64,000 nucleotides of DNA from NCBI RefSeq assembly GCF_947493595.1, contig NZ_CANLRL010000001.1:434001-498000 (forward strand), written 5' to 3'. Made by a program: the position numbers and the translations under genes. Each line of letters begins with the position of its first letter. The stretch's first letter is position 1. Origin of the DNA: an uncultured Shimia sp. Lineage in GTDB: Bacteria > Pseudomonadota > Alphaproteobacteria > Rhodobacterales > Rhodobacteraceae. Of this stretch, positions 1 through 7,282 are shown in pieces. The notes under the pieces are model-generated. The model worked only from the letters and a program-made list of their open reading frames with translations. It was not told the DNA's origin and ran no database searches.

Positions 1-128
1 TGCTTGAGTTTATCACTATGGACGATGCTTGGGTGGTAGACTTCTGTGACAGCAATGCACTCGCCTATGAAGTGCCGATGATGGCGGCTGCGACCCTGCT
101 TGGGACCGCCCGGATGCATTGGACCTGA
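1..128 (+). CDS. Partial CDS, C-terminal 41 residues of an unidentified protein
   Basis: An open frame enters from the left edge and stops with TGA at 126-128, giving the last 41 residues of a protein. The tail is rich in Met and Ala and ends in RMHWT. It has no motif I recognise, so no function is assigned. The following 97 bases up to the next start codon show no gene or clear regulatory element. Confidence 0.45.
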   Translation, partial: LEFITMDDAWVVDFCDSNALAYEVPMMAAATLLGTARMHWT

Positions 129-225
129 GCCTAAGATTGCGTTAACGGCGCAGATCCGCTTGCACTGAGGTTAGGGTCAGGGCAGGGTCTGGGGCAGGAC
201 CACATTGAGGCAAGGCAGATCATAG

Positions 226-915
226 ATGCGCGTAGACGGACTTCTGTTTGACAAGGATGGCACCCTGTTTGATTTCGGGGCGACCTGGAACGGCTGGGCG
301 GCAAGCATGATCGAGCGCTTTGCCCAAGGGGACGCTGCGCTGTCACAGCGGATTGCCGATGCGTTGATGTTTGACCTCTCTGCCAAAGCATTCCGCCCGG
401 ACAGTTTTGTGATTGCAGGCACCAACCGTGAGGCAGCGGAGGCGGTGGCCAGCGTTTTGCCGGGTTCTGATGTGGATGCAATAGATGAGACCTTGATGTT
501 GGCGGCAGCAGATGCCCCGCTGGCACCGGCCGTGCCGTTGGCGCCTCTGATGGACGGGTTTCGCGCCCAGGGGCTCAAATTGGGCGTGATGACCAATGAC
601 ACGGAATACGGCGCCAAGGCCCATTTGTCCGGAGCAGGGGTAGAGGACAGGTTTGATTTTATCGCTGGGTTTGATAGCGGTTTTGGTGCCAAGCCTGACC
701 CAGCCCCGCTTTTGGCCTTTGCTGAGCATACCAATCTGACACCTGCACGCGTGGCGATGGTCGGCGACAGCACCCACGACCTGATCGCCGGACGTCGTGC
801 CGGGATGCAGACAATTGCGGTGTTGACCGGCGTGGCGCTTGAAGCGGAGCTTGCGCCCCACGCAGACGTGGTTTTGCCAAATATTGGTCATATCCCTGCG
901 TGGATGGTGACCTAA
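226..915 (+). CDS. gph: HAD-family hydrolase, phosphoglycolate phosphatase-like
   Basis: This 229-residue protein belongs to the haloacid dehalogenase superfamily. It should be a cytoplasmic Mg-dependent phosphatase, of the kind that removes 2-phosphoglycolate or similar small phosphate esters. Motif I is LLFDKDGTLFDF near residues 6-17, with the nucleophile Asp and the second Asp two residues later. Motif II is probably the MTND segment near residue 122. The motif III lysine is in KPDPAPLL near residue 150, and motif IV is VAMVGDSTHDL near residue 175. Length fits the Gph class with an inserted alpha-helical cap. The gene stands alone and is followed by a hairpin terminator, so it is probably monocistronic. 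Substrate is inferred from family only. Confidence 0.8.
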   Translation: MRVDGLLFDKDGTLFDFGATWNGWAASMIERFAQGDAALSQRIADALMFDLSAKAFRPDSFVIAGTNREAAEAVASVLPGSDVDAIDETLMLAAADAPLAPAVPLAPLMDGFRAQGLKLGVMTNDTEYGAKAHLSGAGVEDRFDFIAGFDSGFGAKPDPAPLLAFAEHTNLTPARVAMVGDSTHDLIAGRRAGMQTIAVLTGVALEAELAPHADVVLPNIGHIPAWMVT

Positions 916-941
916 TTCCCCTTCATTCAGCCCGGTTTTTG

Positions 942-968
942 ACGGCGTGCCCTAGGGTGCGCCGTTTT
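942..968 (+). terminator. Rho-independent terminator after the HAD phosphatase gene
   Basis: ACGGCG at 942-947 pairs with CGCCGT at 960-965, enclosing the palindrome CCCTAGGG, and is followed by TTTT. It lies 27 bases after the stop codon of the HAD gene and separates it from mttB. Confidence 0.6.
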
Positions 969-1003
969 GATTTGCCCGCTACGCGCAAGGCGGGGTGTCA
1001 AAA

Positions 1004-1020
1004 GCGACGACTTTTGTCGC
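1004..1020. promoter_or_regulatory. Dyad GCGAC-N7-GTCGC upstream of mttB, shared with the sox operon
   Basis: GCGAC at 1004-1008 and GTCGC at 1016-1020 form an inverted repeat with a 7-base spacer, followed by AAA, 63 bases before the mttB start. An almost identical element lies at 56024-56040 before soxB, with the same arms and spacer and 17 of 20 bases shared from the first arm through the AAA. Such a dyad suits a dimeric transcription factor. The regulator is not identified. Confidence 0.5.
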
Positions 1021-1082
1021 AAACGCGCAGACAGATCGCGCAGGATGTCTTTTGCTTTCTCTAACGCGAAGGGGAGGCATCC

Positions 1083-2651
1083 ATGTCGGAACCAGAGGGA
1101 AAGCCAAGAGGGCGGCGTGGCGGTGGACGCGCGGGCAATGCGGCGCGGCGCCGGACATCCGGTGTGATTGAGCAAATGCCCTGGCGTTTGCCAAAAAACA
1201 TCGATCGCCCAACCGAACCGCTCTCAGAAGAGGGGGTGCAGGCGATCCACGCTGGTGCCATGCGCATTCTCGAAGAGCTTGGCATAGCCTTTTACAATGA
1301 CGAGGCGCGCAAAATTCTGAAGCAGGCGGGCTGTCGCGTTGAGGGTGACCAGGTCTTCATGGACCGCGCCTTTGTCATGGAGATGGTCGGCAAAGCGCCG
1401 TCGCGCTGGACTATCACGCCACGCAATCCTGAACGGCAGCTGGTAATGGGCGGCACCCACATCCTGTTTGGCAATGTCTCCAGCCCGCCGAACTATTGGG
1501 ATCTGGAACTGGGGCGCAAAGTGCCCGGCACGCGCGAACAATGTGCCAACCTGCTGAAGCTGACGCAGTATTTCAACTGCATCCATTTTACAGGCGGCTA
1601 TCCGGTTGAGCCACAGGACATCCACGCCTCGATCCGGCATTTGGACGTGTTGTTTGACACGCTCACCCTGACAGACAAAGTGGTGCATGCCTATGCGTTG
1701 GGCGCGGAGCGGGTCGAAGACGCGATGGAAATGGTGCGGCTGGCAGGCGGCCTGAGCCATGAGGCGTTTGAGGCGAGCCCAAGGATGTTCACCAACATCA
1801 ATTCGACCTCTCCGTTAAAACATGACCATCCAATGATGGATGGCTGGATGCGCATAGCGCGCCGAAATCAGGGGTTGGTGGTCACGCCGTTTACGTTGGC
1901 AGGCGCGATGGCGCCTGTGACCATGGCAGGGGCTGTGGCGCAGTCTTTGGCGGAGGCGTTGAGCGCCGTGGCTCTGGCGCAATACATTCGGCCCGGCGCG
2001 GCCTGTGCCATTGGTACTTTCACCAGCAATGTGGACATGAAATCCGGTGCGCCGGCCTTTGGCACGCCGGAGTATATGCGCGCCACGCAGATGACGGGCC
2101 AGATGGCACGGTTCTATGGTTTGCCGATGCGTGCCAGCGGTGTCTGTGCTGCCAATGTGCCGGACGCGCAGGCCATGTGGGAGACCTGTAACAGCCTGTG
2201 GAGCGCGGTGCAGTCGGGCAGCAATATGGTGTATCACGCGGCTGGCTGGCTCGAAGGCGGGTTGATCGCCAGCCCGGAGAAGTTTGTGATGGATTGTGAA
2301 GAATTGCAGATGATCCAGCGTTACCTGGAGCCGGAGATCTGCGCCACGGGTCCGGAGGAGATTGCCTTTGACGCAATTGCCGAGGTTGGCACCGACGGGC
2401 ATTTCTTTGGCACAGAACACACACAGGCCCGCTACACGACAGCCTTCTATCAGCCGTTTGTGTCGGACTGGCGCAACTATGAAGCCTTTGAGGCCGCCGG
2501 GGGCGCCTGGACGGCGGAACGGGCGCATCACCTCTACAAGGATATTCTGGCCGAATTTGAAGCGCCCACGATGCCGCCAGAGCATCACGCAGCGCTGGTT
2601 GACTTTGTTGAAACCCGCAAGCAGCAGGGCGGTGCGCCGACAGATTTCTAA
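1083..2651 (+). CDS. Trimethylamine methyltransferase (MttB) family protein, non-pyrrolysine type
   Basis: This 522-residue protein belongs to the MttB superfamily. Family members move a methyl group from a quaternary or tertiary amine such as glycine betaine or trimethylamine to a corrinoid protein. The first 35 residues are an Arg/Gly-rich extension, followed by the TIM-barrel body with long Ala/Met-rich segments near residues 270-310. The frame has no in-frame amber codon, so it is a non-pyrrolysine homologue like the MtgB class rather than archaeal MttB. The start is fixed by GGGGAGGC 7 bases upstream. No corrinoid protein, reactivator or second methyltransferase lies nearby. The promoter region carries a dyad shared with the sarcosine oxidase operon, which hints at a role in methylated-amine or betaine breakdown. 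The substrate is unknown. Confidence 0.85.
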   Translation: MSEPEGKPRGRRGGGRAGNAARRRTSGVIEQMPWRLPKNIDRPTEPLSEEGVQAIHAGAMRILEELGIAFYNDEARKILKQAGCRVEGDQVFMDRAFVMEMVGKAPSRWTITPRNPERQLVMGGTHILFGNVSSPPNYWDLELGRKVPGTREQCANLLKLTQYFNCIHFTGGYPVEPQDIHASIRHLDVLFDTLTLTDKVVHAYALGAERVEDAMEMVRLAGGLSHEAFEASPRMFTNINSTSPLKHDHPMMDGWMRIARRNQGLVVTPFTLAGAMAPVTMAGAVAQSLAEALSAVALAQYIRPGAACAIGTFTSNVDMKSGAPAFGTPEYMRATQMTGQMARFYGLPMRASGVCAANVPDAQAMWETCNSLWSAVQSGSNMVYHAAGWLEGGLIASPEKFVMDCEELQMIQRYLEPEICATGPEEIAFDAIAEVGTDGHFFGTEHTQARYTTAFYQPFVSDWRNYEAFEAAGGAWTAERAHHLYKDILAEFEAPTMPPEHHAALVDFVETRKQQGGAPTDF

Positions 2652-2774
2652 CAACATTGTGCAAAAGGGACTGGTGTCTCCAGCCAGAAATGTCATATGC
2701 GGATTTTGTTATAAATCATTGTTTTTGATATGCTCCCCGCTATAAACGCCGCACAGGGTTGCAGGAGGGGTACC

Positions 2775-4526
2775 ATGCACACTCAGGACGGGCGCACCGT
2801 CGCCGGACGGGCCGAGATGGCTGTCATAGGAGCCATTGCCGGGCTGGCAATTTGGGCTTTGGTTGAGCATCTTTCCGACGTCATTACCCACCCCCATGTT
2901 TATCTTGCGGTGACCTCCTTTGTAGCCGGTTTTTTTGCCGTGTTGCTGGGGTTGAGCGGACCGTATCGTGTGGTGCGGGCGGCATTGCCTGCGCTGTGGC
3001 TGTCCGCTGTTGCCGCGCTTTTGTTGACATGGGCAGGGTGGCGCTTTGACACGCTGGACGCCTTTGCCGAAGCCATGCATCCGATTTTGGCTTGGGCGGT
3101 GTTTGTCTCGATTGGCACGCCCTTTGCTGCGGCGCTTTTGCGTGATCATCACAGCCTGCGGGACTACGGCCACCTGTTTGACGTGAGCTGGAGCATTCTG
3201 GTGCGATATTCGGCGGGGTGGTTGTTTGCAGGCCTGTCCTGGGCGGTTTTGTTTATGAGTCATGCGCTTTTGGAGATTGTTGGCCTCACGATCATTGAAG
3301 ACATCATCGACATTGACGGTGTGCCGTTTGTGATCACCGGTTTTGCCCTGGGGTTGGGGCTGTCGGTGGTGCATGAGATGCGTGAGTATCTGTCGCCGTT
3401 TCTGGTGCTGCGCCTGTTGCGGCTGTTGGTGCCGGTGGTGCTGGCGGTTGTGCTGATCTTTGTGGTGGCGGCGCTGTTGCAGGATCCGGCCAAGCTGTTT
3501 GGCAACCTGAGCCGCACGGCCACCTTGCTGTTTGTTGGCCTGGCGATGATTTGTTTGGTCAGTGTGTCGCTTGACCGTGGCGATGCGGATGCGGTGCGCT
3601 CACAATGGATGCGGCTTTGCACGGCCGCATTGGCCTTGTTGCTGCCGGTGATTGCCGGTTTGGCGATCTATGCGTTGTCGTTGCGGGTCATCCAGTACGG
3701 TTGGACCCCGGCCCGTCTCGCGGCGGCCTGTACGGCGGCTATTGTTGCGCTTTATGCGTTGACCTATGCGGTGGCCGTTTTGCTGCGCGGGCCGTGGATG
3801 GCACGTATTCGCCAGGCCAATATTCTCGCTGCCGTGGTGGTGCTTGCGGCCGCCGCCGCGTGGTTGAGCCCGCTGCTGAATGCGGAGAGGATTTCCAGCG
3901 ACTCCCAGGTTGCACGTATCGAGCGTGGTGAGGTGGCCGCGCGGGATATGGCGCTTTATGAACTGGCGCATGAGTGGGGAAAACCCGGCCAGGCTGGCAT
4001 TGCGGTTTTGCAACGTGGCGCTGCGCAGGGTGACGCGGTGCTTCAAGCAAGCGTGGCACGCGCCTTGTCCGCCGGGAGCCGGTGGCAGTTTGAGCGCGGG
4101 CAGGATGACGGTGGGACAGAGGCTTTGGCGGCGGAAATCCATGCACATCTGACAGTCCTGTCGCAGTCTGTAACCGTGACGGTGGACATGCTGCAAAACT
4201 GGCCGCGCTACCGGTTGCGGGATTGGTCACAAAGCTGTGCAGACACCGTCGATCCCGGCTGCGTTTTGCTGTTGGACCGGTTTGAGGCGGGGCAGGGCGC
4301 CCCGCAAGGTCTGCTGTTCGTCCCCGACCAAAGTCGCAAATTTGACGTATTTAGCGTGTTTGTTAATGGCGGCGATCTCGTCATAGGGGAATACGTGGTG
4401 CCCTTTGGCGACAAAGAGGTGACGGTAGAAGAAGTTCGATCTATATTGGCGGGGCGCTATGAGGTGGCTCCCAGCAGCCGGCGCTCACTCTGGGTCGGAG
4501 ACGTTGAATTGTTTCCGGAATTTTGA
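2775..4526 (+). CDS. DUF4153-type polytopic membrane protein
   Basis: This 583-residue protein has about eleven hydrophobic segments over its first 370 residues, followed by a soluble C-terminal portion of about 210 residues. The layout and the conserved Tyr-rich loop segments match DUF4153 proteins of Rhodobacteraceae, whose function is not known. The soluble tail ends with residues like GDVELFPEF and is predicted to face one side of the inner membrane. I chose the ATG at 2775 because AGGAGGGG lies 4 bases before it. An in-frame ATG at 2730 lacks a ribosome site. It is transcribed on its own between mttB and the H-NOX-like gene. Confidence 0.65.
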   Translation: MHTQDGRTVAGRAEMAVIGAIAGLAIWALVEHLSDVITHPHVYLAVTSFVAGFFAVLLGLSGPYRVVRAALPALWLSAVAALLLTWAGWRFDTLDAFAEAMHPILAWAVFVSIGTPFAAALLRDHHSLRDYGHLFDVSWSILVRYSAGWLFAGLSWAVLFMSHALLEIVGLTIIEDIIDIDGVPFVITGFALGLGLSVVHEMREYLSPFLVLRLLRLLVPVVLAVVLIFVVAALLQDPAKLFGNLSRTATLLFVGLAMICLVSVSLDRGDADAVRSQWMRLCTAALALLLPVIAGLAIYALSLRVIQYGWTPARLAAACTAAIVALYALTYAVAVLLRGPWMARIRQANILAAVVVLAAAAAWLSPLLNAERISSDSQVARIERGEVAARDMALYELAHEWGKPGQAGIAVLQRGAAQGDAVLQASVARALSAGSRWQFERGQDDGGTEALAAEIHAHLTVLSQSVTVTVDMLQNWPRYRLRDWSQSCADTVDPGCVLLLDRFEAGQGAPQGLLFVPDQSRKFDVFSVFVNGGDLVIGEYVVPFGDKEVTVEEVRSILAGRYEVAPSSRRSLWVGDVELFPEF

Positions 4527-4588
4527 GGCTGTTGGGGAAATCTTAAGGTGAGTCTGGTCTGATAGATCAAGACGAATGAGGTGACGTT

Positions 4589-5176
4589 ATGCATGGGTTG
4601 GTCAACAGGGCGATACAGTGCTTTGTCCGCGACAGTTATGGGCTGTCGCGGTGGCATGAAGTGACGCGCCGTGCCGGTGTGGAAACCACTGATTTTGAAG
4701 CGATGTTGCATTATGATGATGCGGTGACGTCGAGTCTCATCGACGCGGCAAAAGATGTGATTGGTGTGCCTGAAGAAACCGTTCTGGAAGACATCGGCAC
4801 CTATCTTGTGACCCATCCTAATGTTGAGGCGCTACGCCGCCTGTTGCGCTTTGGGGGCGTTGATTTTGTCGACTTCCTACACTCGCTGGACGAGCTGCCG
4901 GATCGTGCAAAGCTGGCGGTGGATGATCTTGACCTGCCCTCGATGGAGGTGCGTCAGCACTCGTCAGAGTCTTTCAGCCTGACACTAAAGGGCGACAACC
5001 CTGGGTTTGGTTACGTGATGATTGGCATTCTGCGTACGTTGGCAGATGACTATGGCGCTTTGGTGTTTCTGGAGCATCGCGGGGCGCAGGCAGACGCCGA
5101 GGTGATTGACATCACATTGGTGGAACAGGCTTTTGCCAGCGGGCGAGAGTTTGAGTTGGGAGCGCGGGCCGGATGA
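4589..5176 (+). CDS. H-NOX (heme NO-binding, HNOB) domain protein with substituted heme ligands
   Basis: This 195-residue protein spans one HNOB domain, beginning MHGLVNRAI as in H-NOX proteins. Family members bind heme through a proximal His on helix F and a YxSxR motif, and sense NO or O2 for a partner enzyme. Hand alignment of FLHSLDELPD with the reference segment FLMMMDEVHL puts Pro104 where the ligand His belongs. The YxSxR region reads LKGDN near residues 133-137. His97 lies two helical turns upstream and is the only nearby histidine. Heme binding is therefore doubtful, and the domain may sense something else or act as a scaffold. Its stop overlaps the start of the diguanylate cyclase gene by 4 bases (ATGA), so the two are translationally coupled and probably work together. 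Confidence 0.8.
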   Translation: MHGLVNRAIQCFVRDSYGLSRWHEVTRRAGVETTDFEAMLHYDDAVTSSLIDAAKDVIGVPEETVLEDIGTYLVTHPNVEALRRLLRFGGVDFVDFLHSLDELPDRAKLAVDDLDLPSMEVRQHSSESFSLTLKGDNPGFGYVMIGILRTLADDYGALVFLEHRGAQADAEVIDITLVEQAFASGREFELGARAG

Positions 5177-6189
5177 GCGATCTGCATGACAACAGCCACA
5201 TGCTTGCAACACTGGATGTGTTGTGCCCAATGCATGTGTGCTTGGACAAGTTTGGCAAGATCATCCATGCGGGGCCAACCGTGGCCAAATTGTATGGGGA
5301 CCAAAGCATCCTTGGTGAACGCTTCCTGGAAGCGTTTGAGCTGAACCGTCCGCATTCCATCACCTCGATGGAGACGTTGTTGGCGGCGGCAGGTAAGAAG
5401 CTGCATTTAAAAAAACGCGCTGAGCCGCAGACCGGCCTCAAGGGTGTGTTGATGCCATGCAGTGATGGCGGCGCGATTGTAAACCTGAGCTTTGGCATCT
5501 CCATTCTGGACGCGGTGCAAGAGTACTCGCTCAACGCGTCCGATTTTGCGGCCACGGATTTGACCATCGAGATGTTGTATCTGGTTGAAGCCAAATCCGC
5601 AGCGATGGAAGCGCACCGCAAGCTGAACCAACGTTTGCAGGGCGCCAAGGTCGCCGCTGAGGAACAGGCCTATACCGATACGCTGACAGGTTTGAAAAAC
5701 CGTCGGGCGCTGGATCACATCCTGCCGCGTATGGTCGAAGACCGCACGCCGTTTGGTCTGCTGCATGTGGATCTCGATTTCTTCAAAGAGGTCAACGACA
5801 CCAAAGGCCATGCCGCTGGGGACGTTGTGTTGCAGCATGTCGCCAAAGTGCTGGTCGACAGCAGCCGGGGCGACGATGTGGTTGCTCGGGTTGGTGGCGA
5901 TGAGTTTGTTCTGGTGATCAACGGCACCATTGATGAGGAAATCTTGGGGCGTATTTGTACCCGGATCATCAAAGAGGTGGAGCGTCCGGTCGCCTACAAA
6001 GACAGCCTATGCAAAGTCTCTGCCAGTGTGGGGATTGCGATCTATGATGGCACGGGCGAGGCATCAGCGGATCAGTTGATGGATGATGCCGATGTGGCGC
6101 TTTATGCGTCCAAACATGATGGTCGCGCGACCTTTACGCTTTATACGCCCAAGTTGCGTGAAGAGAGCCCTCTGGCGATCAACCACTAA
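5173..6189 (+). CDS. Diguanylate cyclase with N-terminal HNOBA domain
   Basis: This 338-residue protein makes the second messenger cyclic di-GMP. Residues 10-140 resemble the HNOBA (H-NOX-associated, PAS-like) domain of soluble guanylate cyclase, with CPMHVCLDKFGKIIHAGP near the start and TDLTIEMLYLVEAKS before the linker. A short helical linker (about 140-165) leads to the GGDEF domain. That domain has HVDLDFFK (metal Asp about 200), the active-site GGDEF at 241-245, and a product-inhibition I-site RGDD at 232-235 placed five residues before it, so feedback inhibition is likely. No EAL domain or membrane segment is present, so it should be cytoplasmic. It overlaps the H-NOX-like gene by 4 bases, and together they form a split version of the guanylate cyclase layout. 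Confidence 0.85.
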   Translation: MSDLHDNSHMLATLDVLCPMHVCLDKFGKIIHAGPTVAKLYGDQSILGERFLEAFELNRPHSITSMETLLAAAGKKLHLKKRAEPQTGLKGVLMPCSDGGAIVNLSFGISILDAVQEYSLNASDFAATDLTIEMLYLVEAKSAAMEAHRKLNQRLQGAKVAAEEQAYTDTLTGLKNRRALDHILPRMVEDRTPFGLLHVDLDFFKEVNDTKGHAAGDVVLQHVAKVLVDSSRGDDVVARVGGDEFVLVINGTIDEEILGRICTRIIKEVERPVAYKDSLCKVSASVGIAIYDGTGEASADQLMDDADVALYASKHDGRATFTLYTPKLREESPLAINH

Positions 6190-6210
6190 AACAGCTTCTG
6201 GCAGACCGGC

Positions 6211-7116
6211 TCAAAGCTGCGCGATGCGCTGCTTGCTTTCGGTTGCGACAAAATCCACAAACAGGCGGATTTTTGGGTCTTGCAGTTTGCGGTGCGGATA
6301 AAGGCATCCAAACGAGGCTGGCAGAGGCGGTGTGTCTGACAACACCTCCACCAATGCGCCGCTTTTCAAGTGCTGCGCCACGTCAAAGCGGGGTTTGTTG
6401 GCAATACCAGCGCCTTCCAGTGCCCATTGGGTCAGCACATCGCCATCATCGGCATCATAACGGCCTTTGGCCTCAATCTTACGCAGCCCGTCTTCGGTTT
6501 GCAGGGTCCAGAAATACTCAGGACTGCGCGGGAAACGCAGCAGCAGACAATTGTGATTCCCCAGAAGATCATCCGGTGTGTGTGGCGTGCCATGCGTCTC
6601 CAGATACTCCGGCGCGGCCACCAACACGCGATCACAATCGGCAATTTTGCGCAGCTTGAGATTGCTGTCTTTTAATTCCCCCAGCACAAAGGCCACGTCC
6701 AAACCGTCCTCAAACAGGTCGACTTTGCGGTCCGACAGGCGCAGCTGCACATCGACATTGGGGTATTTGTCAGCGAAGGCAGGGATCAGGGGTGCAACAA
6801 TCCGGCGTCCAACGCCCAAGGGGGCTGTCACGCGAATGGTGCCGCGCGGCTTGTCAGAAAACCCGGCCACCACCGCCTCTGCCTCATCCAGCGTTTCAAT
6901 CACTTTGCGGGCGTGATCATAAAACACTTTGCCCACCTCAGTGGGGGACAGGTTGCGGGTGGTTCGATTGAACAGGCGAACGCCAAGCCGGCCTTCCAGT
7001 TCTTTCACGCGGTTGGAGGCCACTGCCGGGGTCAAGCGCAGGTCGCGGCCGCCGGAAGTGATCGAGCCAAGCTCCACCACGCGTACAAAGACTCGCAGGC
7101 TTTCCAGATAGGGCAT
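6211..7116 (-). CDS. LysR-family transcriptional regulator
   Basis: This 301-residue regulator has an N-terminal winged helix-turn-helix (about residues 1-60, including SNRVKELEGRLGVRLFNRTT) and a periplasmic-binding-protein-like effector domain from about residue 90. It belongs to the large CrgA/DsdC-like LysR branch. It is transcribed away from xdhA with 166 bases between, and the gap holds inverted repeats that suit LysR binding. Control of the xanthine dehydrogenase genes is inferred from position only. It converges with the diguanylate cyclase gene, with 21 bases between the two stops. Confidence 0.85.
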   Translation of the reverse strand: MPYLESLRVFVRVVELGSITSGGRDLRLTPAVASNRVKELEGRLGVRLFNRTTRNLSPTEVGKVFYDHARKVIETLDEAEAVVAGFSDKPRGTIRVTAPLGVGRRIVAPLIPAFADKYPNVDVQLRLSDRKVDLFEDGLDVAFVLGELKDSNLKLRKIADCDRVLVAAPEYLETHGTPHTPDDLLGNHNCLLLRFPRSPEYFWTLQTEDGLRKIEAKGRYDADDGDVLTQWALEGAGIANKPRFDVAQHLKSGALVEVLSDTPPLPASFGCLYPHRKLQDPKIRLFVDFVATESKQRIAQL

Positions 7117-7170
7117 AAGAGCGCCTCCTTATGGGATAGTGCCTCAATAGCGCGGGTTTGGGAATTTGAT

Positions 7171-7219
7171 TTTCAATAAATCATTGAAATAGATTTGCCA
7201 AAACCCCCGTTTCATTGAA
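7171..7219. promoter_or_regulatory. Inverted repeats in the LysR/xdhA divergent promoter region
   Basis: TTTCAAT at 7171-7177 and ATTGAAA at 7183-7189 form a perfect 7-base inverted repeat with a 5-base spacer. TTCATTGAA at 7211-7219 repeats the same core as a short palindrome. Both lie between the divergent lysR and xdhA starts, where LysR proteins usually bind a strong site and a weaker activation site. This is a candidate operator pair with no direct proof. Confidence 0.45.
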
Positions 7220-7282
7220 GGCTAGTGCGCAGGTACAGTGAGCTAAGGCCATTTCCGTGCCGAGTCCCAGCAAGAGGTCAGG

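Noticed and set aside
1083-2651. Pyrrolysine-containing MttB
   Set aside because: The reading frame has no in-frame TAG before its final stop, and no pyl genes are in the window, so it is a non-pyrrolysine homologue.
4589-4591. Later start of the H-NOX-like gene at the second ATG (4593)
   Set aside because: It is out of frame, and the MHGLVNRA start matches the family N-terminus.
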